In this document: positions 25,701 to 34,528 of the stretch, in pieces | Numbering within the stretch: the stretch's first letter is position 1 | Layout of the letters: every line of letters begins with the position of its first letter | Origin: Pseudescherichia sp031979925 | GTDB lineage: Bacteria > Pseudomonadota > Gammaproteobacteria > Enterobacterales > Enterobacteriaceae | Direction: 5' to 3' | DNA length: 64,000 bases | Assembly: GCF_031979925.1 (NCBI RefSeq) | Contig: NZ_DALZFB010000002.1 | Coordinates: forward strand, 434,001 to 498,000 | Program-made: the position numbers and the translations under genes | The notes under the pieces: model-generated | The model's database searches: none | Told to the model about the DNA's origin: nothing | What the model saw: only the letters and a program-made list of their open reading frames with translations

Positions 25701-26199
25701 CGCCGCGGGTCGCGTATTCGCCATGCTCCATGACCTGGTCAACGTGGCGGTAGCCTGCGGTATCCAACTGGGCGCGCAGGGCGTCACGGGAGAGGCGCTG
25801 ACCCTTTTTCATCACCAGCGCGTGGCCGTGCAGATAGCTGTGCGGGCAGACGCGCTGCATCAGCGTGTTCACCGGCATAATCAACACGCCGCGCTGCATA
25901 GAGGGCAGCTGATAGAGCGTCGAGAGCCGCGAGGAGATGATCTCCTGGTGCGGCGAGAAGCTGTCGTAGGGCAGCGTCTCCCAGTCGGCGAGGTTCATCA
26001 CCATACTGTCGGTAAACTGCCGGATCTCATCATGCAGGCGCAGCGCATTTTGCATATCGGGTGCAATCAGCACCACCGGGCCTGCGTGACGCTCAACGAT
26101 TTCTGCCACTTCTGTGGCACAGGCGCTGCCTGTAAGCTCACCCAGTTGGCGCTGGTCGCCCGCTTTGGCGGGAAGGGAGTAACGGTATTGTTCAGGCAT
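22753..26199 (-). CDS. mfd: Transcription-repair coupling factor Mfd
   Basis: ATP-dependent translocase that removes stalled RNA polymerase and recruits UvrA for strand-specific repair. At 1148 residues it equals E. coli. The UvrB-homology region (1-350), the RNA polymerase-interaction domain (HLEHGVGRYAGM; about 480-545), the RecG-like helicase motifs (GDVGFGKTEVAMRAAF Walker A; DEEHRFGV box; LTATPIPRTL) and the C-terminal TRCF domain are all visible. It is transcribed opposite to ndh/ycfJ and away from ycfT. Confidence 0.98.
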   Translation of the reverse strand: MPEQYRYSLPAKAGDQRQLGELTGSACATEVAEIVERHAGPVVLIAPDMQNALRLHDEIRQFTDSMVMNLADWETLPYDSFSPHQEIISSRLSTLYQLPSMQRGVLIMPVNTLMQRVCPHSYLHGHALVMKKGQRLSRDALRAQLDTAGYRHVDQVMEHGEYATRGALLDLYPMGSAQPYRIDFFDDEIDSLRLFDPDTQRTLEEVEAINLLPAHEFPTDKAAIELFRSQWRDTFEVKRDAEHIYQQVSKGTLPAGIEYWQPLFFNEPLPPLFSYFPANTLVINTGDLDASAVRFQSETQARYENRGVDPMRPLLPPETLWLRSDELFAELKRWPRIQLKTEQLAEKAANTNLGYQTLPDLAIQAQQKAPLDSLRKFLESFTGPVVFSVESEGRREALGELLARIKVAPKRILRLDEATASGRYLLIGAAERGFIDTLRNRALICESDLLGERVARRRQDNRRTINPDTLIRNLAELHPGQPVVHLEHGVGRYAGMTTLEAGGIKGEYLMLTYANDAKLYVPVSSLHLISRYAGGAEENAPLHKLGSDAWTRARQKAAEKVRDVAAELLDVYAQRAAKTGFAFKHDKEQYQLFCDAFPFETTPDQAQAINAVLSDMCQPLAMDRLVCGDVGFGKTEVAMRAAFLAVENHKQVAVLVPTTLLAQQHYDNFRDRFANWPVRIELLSRFRSAKEQTQVLADAAEGKVDILIGTHKLLQSDLKWRDLGLLIVDEEHRFGVRHKERIKAMRADVDILTLTATPIPRTLNMAMSGMRDLSIIATPPARRLAVKTFVREYDSLVVREAMLREILRGGQVYYLYNDVENIQKAAQRLAELVPEARIAIGHGQMRERELERVMNDFHHQRFNVLVCTTIIETGIDIPTANTIIIERADHFGLAQLHQLRGRVGRSHHQAYAWLLTPHPKAMTTDAQKRLEAIASLEDLGAGFALATHDLEIRGAGELLGEDQSGSMETIGFSLYMELLENAVDALKAGREPSLEDLTNQQTEVELRMPALLPDDYIPDVNTRLSFYKRVASAKSSSELEEIKVELIDRFGLLPDPARTLLEVARLRQQAQKLGIRKLESNDKGGAIEFAEKNHVNPAWLIGLLQKQPQNFRLDGPTRLKFMQELGERKTRMEWVSNFMKELAENAIA

Positions 26200-26308
26200 A
26201 GCGAATATCGGGATCTCATGGGTTTATGCCCCCTGATATGGGGGCATATCACTGATACACAATGCAGTTTATTATCCTTGATCCTTCAATAGTAGCAAAG
26301 TTGCGTCA

Positions 26309-27382
26309 TTAGCGGGTGACAGGGTCCAGACGCAGCTTCTCCGGCGGGGAAAAAAAGAGGTCGCCAAACAGGCGCACGGAGAGGCGGCGAATACCTAGCC
26401 CAATCAGCGTGCACACCAGCAAACTCAGAATGGGGTAGACCAGCAGCAGGCCCAGCTCCAGCGTCGGCGAGAGCACGCTCTGGCGAAACAGCGGTAGCAG
26501 GGCAAGACTGCTGCCTTCGATCAAAATGCGGTGGGTGGTGTAGATGGCGATAGTGTTGGAGCCAATCACGTTCAGGAGCCTGTCTTCTCCGGGGGTAAAG
26601 CGCTGCTCCAGCCGCCAGAAGAGGGACATGATCAGCCACGCCGAGAGCAGCGAGAGCAGCACCGGCACGTTACAGAACCAGAGCGCCACCGCCACCAGCA
26701 GGGCAGGTATCAGGGGTAAAATTTGCCGGCGCAGGGGGATACTTTGCAGCCAGCTCATAATGCTCACGCCGTACCAGGCCCCGAGGGCATAGTAAATGAC
26801 GTTGCGTACCACGCTGTTCATTCCCCACCACGGAAGCGGAAGAAAGTTAATGGCTATGGACGCCACCAGCATCAGCACCAGTGCGGGACGCTTCCAGCGG
26901 CTGAGGAATTTGCAGACCACGAAGTAGATCAGCAGCGCGTAGAGGTACCACAGGCTGGTGCTGGCGGTCAGCATGCCGTGCAGAAATTCACTCAACGAGT
27001 CGGCGTAGGCCGCGTTGGCCGACTGGCTTAGGTCACGATCCGGAGCCAGCCAGCGGTTGAGAAAACCGATCCCTTGCCACTGCAAAATGCCCCATAGCGC
27101 CAGCACGTAAAAGATCGACCATAGCCGCTTGTCGATACAGCTTTTCCACTCGACCTCATTGATATAGCGGCGGATCAGGTAGCCGGAGATGAAGAAAAAA
27201 ACCGGCATGCGGAACGGGGCGAGGTAGAGATTCATATAGAGCCAGCATTTGGCGAGCAGGCCAGAGAGCGGGTGCCGCAGCCCTTCAAGGTGGGGGTAAA
27301 AGGTGATAACCGAGTGATAGATCACCACCAGGCTAATACATAACCCTTTGATCTGGTTAATCCACAATGCTTTTTGCTTCAT
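26309..27382 (-). CDS. ycfT: Acyltransferase-3 family membrane protein YcfT
   Basis: Inner-membrane protein of 357 residues with about ten membrane segments, in the acyltransferase 3/OpgC-like family. The N-terminus (MKQKALWINQIKGLCISLVV) carries the family's early aspartate/lysine-glycine helix. It probably transfers an acyl group to an envelope glycan, but no substrate is known. It is in the K-12 order mfd-ycfT-lolC, with divergent lolC. Confidence 0.88.
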   Translation of the reverse strand: MKQKALWINQIKGLCISLVVIYHSVITFYPHLEGLRHPLSGLLAKCWLYMNLYLAPFRMPVFFFISGYLIRRYINEVEWKSCIDKRLWSIFYVLALWGILQWQGIGFLNRWLAPDRDLSQSANAAYADSLSEFLHGMLTASTSLWYLYALLIYFVVCKFLSRWKRPALVLMLVASIAINFLPLPWWGMNSVVRNVIYYALGAWYGVSIMSWLQSIPLRRQILPLIPALLVAVALWFCNVPVLLSLLSAWLIMSLFWRLEQRFTPGEDRLLNVIGSNTIAIYTTHRILIEGSSLALLPLFRQSVLSPTLELGLLLVYPILSLLVCTLIGLGIRRLSVRLFGDLFFSPPEKLRLDPVTR

Positions 27383-27660
27383 CGTTAAAACGCCCGTGTT
27401 GCGATAAATTTTGGCGTTAATAGTGGTGAGAGCGGGCGACGCTGTAATCGGTAACGCTCTGGATTTGCCCCGTTATGGGAAGTTTTCGGAAAAAGATCAG
27501 GTCGGTAAACCTGGGTTTAGCCGATAAACTTCATTTTACCAAATTGATTTTGAACAATTTTTTACTTCAATCCCCGACAATTCTTAGCGCATAAGCGATT
27601 TACCATCCCCGGTTTCGCTTATATACTCGTGAGTCTGCTAATCGCAACCAGACGGATGTC

Positions 27661-28860
27661 ATGTACCAACCTGTCGCACTATTCATAGGCCTGCGTTATA
27701 TGCGTGGGCGCGCAGCGGACCGATTCGGTCGCTTTGTCTCCTGGCTCTCCACCATTGGTATTACGCTCGGCGTGATGGCGCTGGTGACCGTGCTGTCAGT
27801 GATGAACGGCTTTGAGCGCGAGCTGCAAAATAACATCCTGGGGCTGATGCCGCAGGCGGTACTCTCCTCGGCCAATGGCTCCCTGAACCCGCAGCAGCTA
27901 CCGGCCAGCGCCGCGAAGCTCCAGGGCGTCAGCCGCGTTGCGCCGCTGACCACCGGCGACGTGGTGTTACAGAGCGCGCGCAGCGTCTCGGTGGGGGTCA
28001 TGCTCGGCATCGATCCCGCACAGAAGGATCCGCTCACCCCATACCTCGTCAACGTCAAGCAGACCGACCTGCAGCCGGGCAAATATAACGTGATCCTCGG
28101 CGAGCAGCTGGCCGGGCAGCTGGGCGTTAACCGCGGCGATCAGCTGCGGGTGATGGTGCCCTCCGCCAGCCAGTTCACACCGATGGGCCGCCTGCCGAGC
28201 CAGCGCCTCTTTACCGTGATCGGCACCTTTGCCGCCAACAGCGAAGTGGATGGCTACCAGATGCTGGTAAACATTCAGGACGCGTCACGCCTGATGCGCT
28301 ACCCGGCGGGTAATATTACCGGCTGGCGGTTGTGGCTGAACGAGCCGCTGAAGGTGGACGAGCTAAGTCAGCAGGCGCTGCCGGAGGGGACCAAATGGCA
28401 AGACTGGCGCGATCGCAAAGGCGAGCTGTTCCAGGCCGTGCGCATGGAGAAGAACATGATGGGCCTGCTGCTGAGCCTGATCGTCGCCGTGGCCGCGTTT
28501 AACATCATCACCTCGCTGGGGCTGATGGTGATGGAGAAGCAGGGCGAAGTGGCGATCCTGCAAACCCAGGGGCTGACCCCACGCCAGATCATGGCGGTCT
28601 TTATGGTACAGGGGGCCAGCGCGGGGATTATCGGCGCGCTGCTCGGTGCCGTACTGGGGGCGCTGCTGGCCAGCCAGCTTAACAATCTGATGCCGATCAT
28701 TGGCGCGCTGCTGGACGGCGCGGCGCTGCCGGTGGCCATTGAGCCGTTGCAGGTCGTTATTATTGCGCTGGTGGCGATGGCCATCGCGCTGCTCTCTACG
28801 CTCTATCCCTCATGGCGCGCCGCCGCCACCCAACCCGCTGAGGCTTTACGTTATGAATAA
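27661..28860 (+). CDS. lolC: Lipoprotein-releasing ABC transporter permease LolC
   Basis: Inner-membrane subunit of LolCDE, which extracts outer-membrane lipoproteins and hands them to LolA. Four membrane segments (about 25-50, 265-290, 315-345, 360-385) surround a large periplasmic domain that docks LolA. Length is 399 residues. It overlaps lolD by 8 bases. A 278-base gap separates it from ycfT and holds the promoters of both. Confidence 0.96.
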   Translation: MYQPVALFIGLRYMRGRAADRFGRFVSWLSTIGITLGVMALVTVLSVMNGFERELQNNILGLMPQAVLSSANGSLNPQQLPASAAKLQGVSRVAPLTTGDVVLQSARSVSVGVMLGIDPAQKDPLTPYLVNVKQTDLQPGKYNVILGEQLAGQLGVNRGDQLRVMVPSASQFTPMGRLPSQRLFTVIGTFAANSEVDGYQMLVNIQDASRLMRYPAGNITGWRLWLNEPLKVDELSQQALPEGTKWQDWRDRKGELFQAVRMEKNMMGLLLSLIVAVAAFNIITSLGLMVMEKQGEVAILQTQGLTPRQIMAVFMVQGASAGIIGALLGAVLGALLASQLNNLMPIIGALLDGAALPVAIEPLQVVIIALVAMAIALLSTLYPSWRAAATQPAEALRYE

Positions 28861-29554
28861 GATCCTGTTGCAATGCGACAACCTGTGCAAACGCTATCAG
28901 GAAGGGAACGTGCAGACCGACGTGCTGCACGATGTCAGCTTTAGCGTGAACGAAGGTGAAACCGTGGCGATTGTCGGCAGCTCTGGCTCCGGTAAGAGTA
29001 CGCTGCTGCACCTGCTGGGGGGGCTGGATACGCCCACCTCCGGCGACGTGATTTTTGGCGATCGCCATCTGAGCCAGCTCTCCTCGACGGCAAAAGCCGA
29101 ACTGCGCAACCGCGAGCTGGGCTTTATCTACCAGTTTCACCACCTGCTGCCGGACTTTACCGCCCAGGAGAACGTCGCCATGCCGCTGCTGATTGGCAAG
29201 CATAAACCGGCGGAGATTACCCAGCGGGCGCGGGATATGCTTCAGGCGGTCGGCCTGCTGCACCGGGCGAACCACCGTCCGTCAGAGCTTTCCGGCGGCG
29301 AGCGCCAGCGCGTGGCGATTGCCCGGGCGCTGGTGAACAATCCGCGTCTGGTGCTGGCGGATGAACCCACCGGTAACCTTGATGCCCGTAACGCCGATGC
29401 GATCTTTGCCCTGCTCGGCGAGCTAAACGCCTCGCAGGGGACGGCGTTTCTGGTGGTCACCCACGATCTGCAGCTGGCAAAACGCATGAGCCGTCAGATG
29501 GAGATGCGCGACGGCCACCTCAGCGCGGAGATGACGCTGATGGGGGCGCAGTAA
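28853..29554 (+). CDS. lolD: Lipoprotein-releasing ABC transporter ATPase LolD
   Basis: ATPase of LolCDE, 233 residues from the ATG at 28853 inside the end of lolC. The Walker A is GSSGSGKST, the Q-loop IYQFHHLLPDFT (with the LolD-specific QFHHLLP), the signature LSGGERQ and the Walker B LVLADEP. A longer open frame runs upstream in the lolC region but is non-homologous. It overlaps lolE by one base. Confidence 0.97.
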   Translation: MNKILLQCDNLCKRYQEGNVQTDVLHDVSFSVNEGETVAIVGSSGSGKSTLLHLLGGLDTPTSGDVIFGDRHLSQLSSTAKAELRNRELGFIYQFHHLLPDFTAQENVAMPLLIGKHKPAEITQRARDMLQAVGLLHRANHRPSELSGGERQRVAIARALVNNPRLVLADEPTGNLDARNADAIFALLGELNASQGTAFLVVTHDLQLAKRMSRQMEMRDGHLSAEMTLMGAQ

Positions 29555-30798
29555 TGGCTTCACCACTGTCGTTACTCATTGCCCTGCGCTTTAGCCGCGG
29601 CCGTCGCCGCGGCGGCATGGTGTCGCTGATCTCGGTCATCTCCACCATCGGTATTGCGCTGGGAGTGGCGGTACTGATCGTCGGCCTGAGCGCCATGAAC
29701 GGCTTTGAGCGTGAGCTAAATAACCGCATCCTTGCCGTGGTGCCTCACGGCGAGATCGAGCCAGTCAACCAGCCGTGGAGCAACTGGCGTGAAGCGCTGA
29801 GCAAGGTTGAGAAGGTGGCGGGGATTGAAGCCGCCGCGCCCTATATCAACTTCACCGGTCTGGTAGAGAGCGGAGTGAACCTGCGCGCTATTCAGGTGAA
29901 AGGGGTCGATCCGCAGCAGGAGACGCGTCTGAGCGCGCTGCCGCACTATGTGCAGAATAATGCATGGGCCAGCTTCAAAGCAGGCGAGCAGCAGGTGATC
30001 CTCGGTAAAGGCGTGGCCGATGCGCTGAAGGTTAAGCAGGGCGACTGGGTCTCGATAATGATCCCTAATGCCAGCGCTGACCATAAGTTACAGCAGCCGA
30101 AGCGCGTCAGGCTCCACGTCAGCGGAATTTTACAGCTTAGCGGCCAGCTCGATCACAGCTTTGCCATGATCCCGATGCAGGATGCTCAGCAGTATCTGGA
30201 GATGAACGACGGCGTGACCGGGATTGCCATCAAGGTCAACGATGTCTTCAACGCCAACAAGCTGGTGCGCGATGCCGGTAGCGTGACAGACAGCTACGTC
30301 TACATCAAGAGCTGGATTGGCACCTACGGCTACATGTATCGCGATATCCAGATGATCCGCGCCATTATGTATCTGGCGATGGTGCTGGTGATTGGCGTGG
30401 CCTGCTTCAACATTGTCTCTACTCTTGTGATGGCGGTGAAGGACAAGAGCGGCGATATCGCCGTGCTGCGCACCCTGGGGGCGAAAGATGGCCTTATCCG
30501 CGCGGTCTTCGTCTGGTATGGTCTGCTGGCCGGGCTGTTCGGCAGCGTGGCGGGGGTAGTGATTGGCGTGGTGGTGGCTCTCCAGCTGACGCCGATTATC
30601 AACGGTCTTGAGACGCTGATCGGCCATCAATTCCTGTCTGGAGATATCTACTTTATCGATTTCCTGCCGTCAGAGCTGCACGCGCTTGACGTGGTTTACG
30701 TACTGCTGACCGCCCTGGTGCTGAGCCTTGTGGCAAGCTGGTATCCAGCCAGACGCGCCAGCAATATCGATCCGGCCCGAGTTTTGAGCGGGCAATAG
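29554..30798 (+). CDS. lolE: Lipoprotein-releasing ABC transporter permease LolE
   Basis: Second membrane subunit of LolCDE, similar to LolC with the same four-helix layout and a large periplasmic domain that binds the lipoprotein. Length is 414 residues. TAATG overlap with lolD shows translational coupling. nagK follows after 28 bases. Confidence 0.96.
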   Translation: MASPLSLLIALRFSRGRRRGGMVSLISVISTIGIALGVAVLIVGLSAMNGFERELNNRILAVVPHGEIEPVNQPWSNWREALSKVEKVAGIEAAAPYINFTGLVESGVNLRAIQVKGVDPQQETRLSALPHYVQNNAWASFKAGEQQVILGKGVADALKVKQGDWVSIMIPNASADHKLQQPKRVRLHVSGILQLSGQLDHSFAMIPMQDAQQYLEMNDGVTGIAIKVNDVFNANKLVRDAGSVTDSYVYIKSWIGTYGYMYRDIQMIRAIMYLAMVLVIGVACFNIVSTLVMAVKDKSGDIAVLRTLGAKDGLIRAVFVWYGLLAGLFGSVAGVVIGVVVALQLTPIINGLETLIGHQFLSGDIYFIDFLPSELHALDVVYVLLTALVLSLVASWYPARRASNIDPARVLSGQ

Positions 30799-30826
30799 CT
30801 TAAGCGGCCAGTAACAAGGAGTGGCG

Positions 30827-31738
30827 ATGTATTACGGGCTGGACATTGGCGGGAGTAAAATCGCGCTGGGCGTCTTCGACAGTGACAGAACGTTACAGTG
30901 GGAGCGGCGCATCGCCACGCCCCATGAGAGTTACAGCGCCTTTTTAGACGCCATCGCCGGACTGGTGCACGATGCCGACGCCCGCACGGGCGAACGCGGC
31001 TCGGTGGGCATCGGTATTCCGGGCATGCCCACTACCGCCAACGGCACGCTCTACGCGGCGAATCTTCCTGCCGCCAGCGGCAGGGCATTACGGGCCGATC
31101 TCTGCGCTCTGCTGGGACGCGAGGTACGCCTCGATAATGACGCCAACTGCTTTGCTCTTTCGGAAGCCTGGGACGAGGAGTTTGCCCGCTATCCGCTGGT
31201 GATGGGGCTGATCCTCGGCACCGGCGTGGGCGGCGGGCTGGTGATCAACGGCAAATCCATTCCCGGCCACAGCTATATTACCGGTGAATTTGGCCACATT
31301 CGCCTGCCCGTCGATGCCCTTGAGATCCTCGGGCGTGATATCCCACTTATCCGCTGCGGCTGCGGCCAGCTGGGCTGCATTGAGAACTATCTTTCTGGCC
31401 ACGGCTTTGCATGGCTCTACAATCACTTCTACGATCAATCTCTGAACGCACCTGAAATAATCGCTCTATGGGAACAAGGTGATGAGAGGGCGCTGGCGCA
31501 TGTGGCTCGCTACGTTGAGCTGCTGGCGACTTGCCTGGGGACCATTTTGACCATCGTAGATCCGGATCTGCTGGTGATCGGCGGCGGGCTGTCAAATTTC
31601 GCCGCGCTGACCACGCTGTTGTCCGACCGTTTGCCGCTGCGTCTGCTGCCGGTTGCCCGGGTACCGCGCATTGAGCGCGCCCGGCACGGCGACGCGGGCG
31701 GCATGCGTGGCGCAGCCTTCCTCCATCTCACCGATTAA
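30827..31738 (+). CDS. nagK: N-acetylglucosamine kinase NagK
   Basis: ROK-family kinase that phosphorylates GlcNAc from peptidoglycan recycling. The ATP motif DIGGSKIALGVFD is at the N-terminus, GTGVGGGLVING near 135, and the ROK zinc site (CGCGQLGCIENYLSG, with a histidine in GEFGH) about 155-195. The start is ATG 30827 with AAGGAG 6 bases upstream; a GTG two codons earlier lies too close to the ribosome-binding site. Length 303 residues equals E. coli. It works with NagZ made upstream. Confidence 0.95.
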   Translation: MYYGLDIGGSKIALGVFDSDRTLQWERRIATPHESYSAFLDAIAGLVHDADARTGERGSVGIGIPGMPTTANGTLYAANLPAASGRALRADLCALLGREVRLDNDANCFALSEAWDEEFARYPLVMGLILGTGVGGGLVINGKSIPGHSYITGEFGHIRLPVDALEILGRDIPLIRCGCGQLGCIENYLSGHGFAWLYNHFYDQSLNAPEIIALWEQGDERALAHVARYVELLATCLGTILTIVDPDLLVIGGGLSNFAALTTLLSDRLPLRLLPVARVPRIERARHGDAGGMRGAAFLHLTD

Positions 31739-31753
31739 GCACAAGAGGCCGAT

Positions 31754-32575
31754 ATGCAGTCGCGTCGTTTTAGCCGACTAAGTCGTTTTCGCCGCAACAA
31801 ACGCCGTTTGCGCGAGCGTCTACGCCAGCGCATCTTTTTCAGAGACAGAGTGGTACCCGAAGTGATGGAAAAACCAAGAGTGGTCATATTGACCGGGGCG
31901 GGGATCTCCGCCGAATCGGGCATTCGTACCTTCCGCGCCGCCGACGGGCTGTGGGAGGAGCACCATGTAGAGGACGTTGCCACGCCGGAGGGGTTTGCCC
32001 GTAACCCGGAACTGGTGCAGTCGTTCTATAACGCGCGCCGTCGCCAGCTTCAGCAGCCGGAGATTGCGCCTAACGCCGCGCATCTGGCGCTGGCTAAGCT
32101 GGAAGAGGAGCTTGGGGATCGCTTTCTGCTGATCACCCAGAACATCGATAACCTGCACGAGCGGGCAGGGAATAATAATGTGCTGCATATGCACGGCGAG
32201 CTGCTAAAGGTGCGTTGCGCCTCCAGCGGCCAGGTGCTGGAGTGGACGGGCGATATTACGCAGGAAGACAAATGCCACTGCTGCCAGTTCCCTTCGCCGC
32301 TGCGCCCGCACGTGGTCTGGTTTGGTGAGATGCCGCTGGGCATGGATGAGATCTACAGCGCCCTGGCGCTGGCGGATCTGTTTATCGCCATCGGCACCTC
32401 TGGACACGTCTATCCCGCAGCCGGTTTTGTGCATGAGGCGAAGCTACAGGGGGCGCATACCGTCGAGCTTAACCTTGAACCGAGCCAAGTAGGCAGCGAA
32501 TTTGAAGAGAAGCACTACGGGCTGGCGAGCCAGGTGGTACCGGAGTTTGTCGACCGGCTGCTGAAAGGGCTGTAG
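31754..32575 (+). CDS. cobB: NAD-dependent protein deacylase CobB
   Basis: Sirtuin that removes acetyl and succinyl groups from lysines of enzymes such as acetyl-CoA synthetase. Motifs GAGISAESGIRTFR, QNIDNLHERAG, the catalytic histidine in HMHGEL and a zinc-binding cluster (CHCC region) are visible. Residues 1-36 form an arginine-rich extension before the MEKPRVV start of the core. In Salmonella both a long and a short CobB are made; the internal ATG at 31865 could give the short form. Length is 273 residues. Confidence 0.94.
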   Translation: MQSRRFSRLSRFRRNKRRLRERLRQRIFFRDRVVPEVMEKPRVVILTGAGISAESGIRTFRAADGLWEEHHVEDVATPEGFARNPELVQSFYNARRRQLQQPEIAPNAAHLALAKLEEELGDRFLLITQNIDNLHERAGNNNVLHMHGELLKVRCASSGQVLEWTGDITQEDKCHCCQFPSPLRPHVVWFGEMPLGMDEIYSALALADLFIAIGTSGHVYPAAGFVHEAKLQGAHTVELNLEPSQVGSEFEEKHYGLASQVVPEFVDRLLKGL

Positions 32576-32586
32576 GTCCAGAAAAA

Positions 32587-32617
32587 CGCCGGGCGGCACG
32601 GCGTTTGCCCGGCCTAC
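32587..32617. repeat. REP element (first of an inverted pair)
   Basis: CGCCGGGCGGCACGGCG-type palindrome ending GCCCGGCCTAC, the enterobacterial REP/PU pattern. It lies just past cobB. Confidence 0.75.
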
Positions 32618-32637
32618 GTGTGGCTACAGTGTTTTTT

Positions 32638-32668
32638 GTAGGCCCGGCAAGCGCAGCGCCGCCGGGCA
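32638..32668. repeat. REP element (second of an inverted pair)
   Basis: GTAGGCCCGGCAAGC-N-GCCGCCGGGCA is the same REP in the opposite orientation, 20 bases from the first, so the pair forms a BIME between the convergent cobB and potD. Confidence 0.75.
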
Positions 32669-32676
32669 TTTTACGC

Positions 32677-33723
32677 TTAACGACCCGCTTTTAGCTTCTG
32701 ATAGTAGCTCTCGTAGATAGCGCTGGCATCGCCAACATCATTCTGCCACTCGCCTTTAGTGACGGTCTCAGCATCCGGGTAGAGCGACTTATCGTTGGCT
32801 ACCGCCGGGGTGAGTAGCTTGCGCGCTGCCAGGTTAGGTGTCGGATAGCCGATGGTCTCAGCAACCTGTTTCGCCACGTCCGGGCGCAGCAGGAAGTTGA
32901 TTAGCTTATGCGCACCATCAACGTTTTTCGCGTTGGCCGGGATCGCCAGGCTATCCATCCAGAAGATGCCGCCCTCTTTAGGCCACACCACCGTCAGCGG
33001 CGTACCGTTCTGGCGCGCCACATAGGCGGAACCGTTCCAGACCATCCCCAGGTTTACCTCACCCTCCATATAGGGGTTGGCCGGGTTGTCAGAGTTGAAG
33101 GCTGCGACGTTTGGCATCAGCTTTTGCAGCTCGTGGTAGGCCGCCTCAATCTCTTTTGGATCGGTGGTGTTACCGGAGTAGCCCAGCTTGCGCAGCGCCA
33201 TCTGGAACACTTCTCGGGCATCGTCGGTCAGCACCAGGCTGCTCTTATACTCCGGCTTCCACAGATCGGCCCAGCTGGTCACGCTCTTTGGATCGATCGC
33301 TTCGCTATTCACCCCGATTGCCGTCGCGCCCCAGATATAGGGGATAGAGTAGTCGTTGCTTGGATCGAACGGCTTGTTCAGCACCTCTGGATCGAGGTTA
33401 CTAAAGTTGGTCAGCTTGCTCTTATCAATCTTCTGGATCATCCCCTCTTTGCGCATCTTGTCGACAAAGTAGGTGGAGGGCACAACCAGATCGTAGGCGC
33501 CATCTTTATAGGTTTTGAGCTTGGCATACATGGTCTCGTTCGACTCATAGGTCGAATAGATCACCTTAATGCCGGTCTCCTTGGTGAACTGCTCCAGCAG
33601 GCCAGGAGGCACATACTCGGTCCAGTTATAGAAGTAGAGGGTCTTATTATCCTCGGCATGGGCGGCGCTCACGCTGAGCGCTAAAGCCCCTGCGGCGAGC
33701 AGGTGGCGTGACCAGTTTTTCAT
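32677..33723 (-). CDS. potD: Spermidine/putrescine-binding protein PotD
   Basis: Periplasmic solute-binding protein of the PotABCD importer. The signal peptide ends near residue 23 (ALSVSAAHA). Aromatic and acidic residues of the polyamine site fit the family (NWTEYVPP; WGATAIG; NLGMVWNGSAYVA). Length 348 equals E. coli. It is last in the potABCD operon and starts one base after the potC stop. Confidence 0.96.
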   Translation of the reverse strand: MKNWSRHLLAAGALALSVSAAHAEDNKTLYFYNWTEYVPPGLLEQFTKETGIKVIYSTYESNETMYAKLKTYKDGAYDLVVPSTYFVDKMRKEGMIQKIDKSKLTNFSNLDPEVLNKPFDPSNDYSIPYIWGATAIGVNSEAIDPKSVTSWADLWKPEYKSSLVLTDDAREVFQMALRKLGYSGNTTDPKEIEAAYHELQKLMPNVAAFNSDNPANPYMEGEVNLGMVWNGSAYVARQNGTPLTVVWPKEGGIFWMDSLAIPANAKNVDGAHKLINFLLRPDVAKQVAETIGYPTPNLAARKLLTPAVANDKSLYPDAETVTKGEWQNDVGDASAIYESYYQKLKAGR

Positions 33724-33724
33724 T

Positions 33725-34528
33725 TTAACGTCCCCTGATTGCGGAGCCTGTCTTCAGGCCCCTGGTTTTATCGCGGCCAATAAGCTGGCTGGCAATCACC
33801 AGACCCAGCGAGAGTACCAACAGAATGGTCGCCAGCGCGTTCACCTCCGGTGAGACGCCGACTTTCACCATTGAGTAGATCTTCAACGGTAGAATTTCAT
33901 ACCCTGGCCCGGTCACGAACGACGAGACAACCACGTCATCCATCGACAGGGTAAAGCTCAGTACCCAGCCGGCGGCCACGGCGGGCATCGCCAGCGGCAG
34001 TATGATCTTACGCAGGATAGTGATTTCGCTGGCCCCCAGATCCTTTGCTGCTTCCAGCATCCGCACGTCAAAGCCCTTCAGCCGGGAATAGACCGTCACG
34101 ACCACAAACGGCAGGCAGAAGGTGATGTGCGAGAAGAGCAGCGACCAGAAGCCGAGCTGGATGCCGAGCAGCATAAACAGCACCAGCAGCGAGATCGCCA
34201 TGACGATATCCGGGGACATCATCACTACGAACAGCATCCCGCTGACGAAAGGCTTGCCGCGAAAGCGGTAGCGGTAGAGCGCCACCGCCGTCAGGGAGCC
34301 GATCAGCGTGGCAAAGGTTGCCGACAGCACCGCCATGGTCAGCGAATGCTGGGCCGCCTGCAGCAGGCTGTCGTTGTTCATCAGCAGGCTATACCAGCTT
34401 GTGGTAAAGCCCTGCCAGTTGATGCCAAAGCGCGCCTGGTTAAAGGAGTTGACGATCAGAATAACGATCGGAATATAGAGGTAAGCGTAAATGGCGGTCA
34501 TAAAACCGCCGCGCAGCAGTCGACCCAT
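33725..34528 (-). CDS. potC: Spermidine/putrescine permease PotC
   Basis: Inner-membrane permease subunit with six membrane segments and the binding-protein-transport EAA loop (LEAAKDLGASEITILRKIILP). ATG at 34528 overlaps the potB stop as TGATG; the GTG one codon earlier is less likely. Length 267 residues, close to the E. coli value. Confidence 0.95.
   Translation of the reverse strand: MGRLLRGGFMTAIYAYLYIPIVILIVNSFNQARFGINWQGFTTSWYSLLMNNDSLLQAAQHSLTMAVLSATFATLIGSLTAVALYRYRFRGKPFVSGMLFVVMMSPDIVMAISLLVLFMLLGIQLGFWSLLFSHITFCLPFVVVTVYSRLKGFDVRMLEAAKDLGASEITILRKIILPLAMPAVAAGWVLSFTLSMDDVVVSSFVTGPGYEILPLKIYSMVKVGVSPEVNALATILLVLSLGLVIASQLIGRDKTRGLKTGSAIRGR

Noticed and set aside
24205..26292. Long open frame on the plus strand opposite mfd
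   Set aside because: It is the shadow of mfd, whose protein is homologous and complete; the antisense product shows no recognisable domain.
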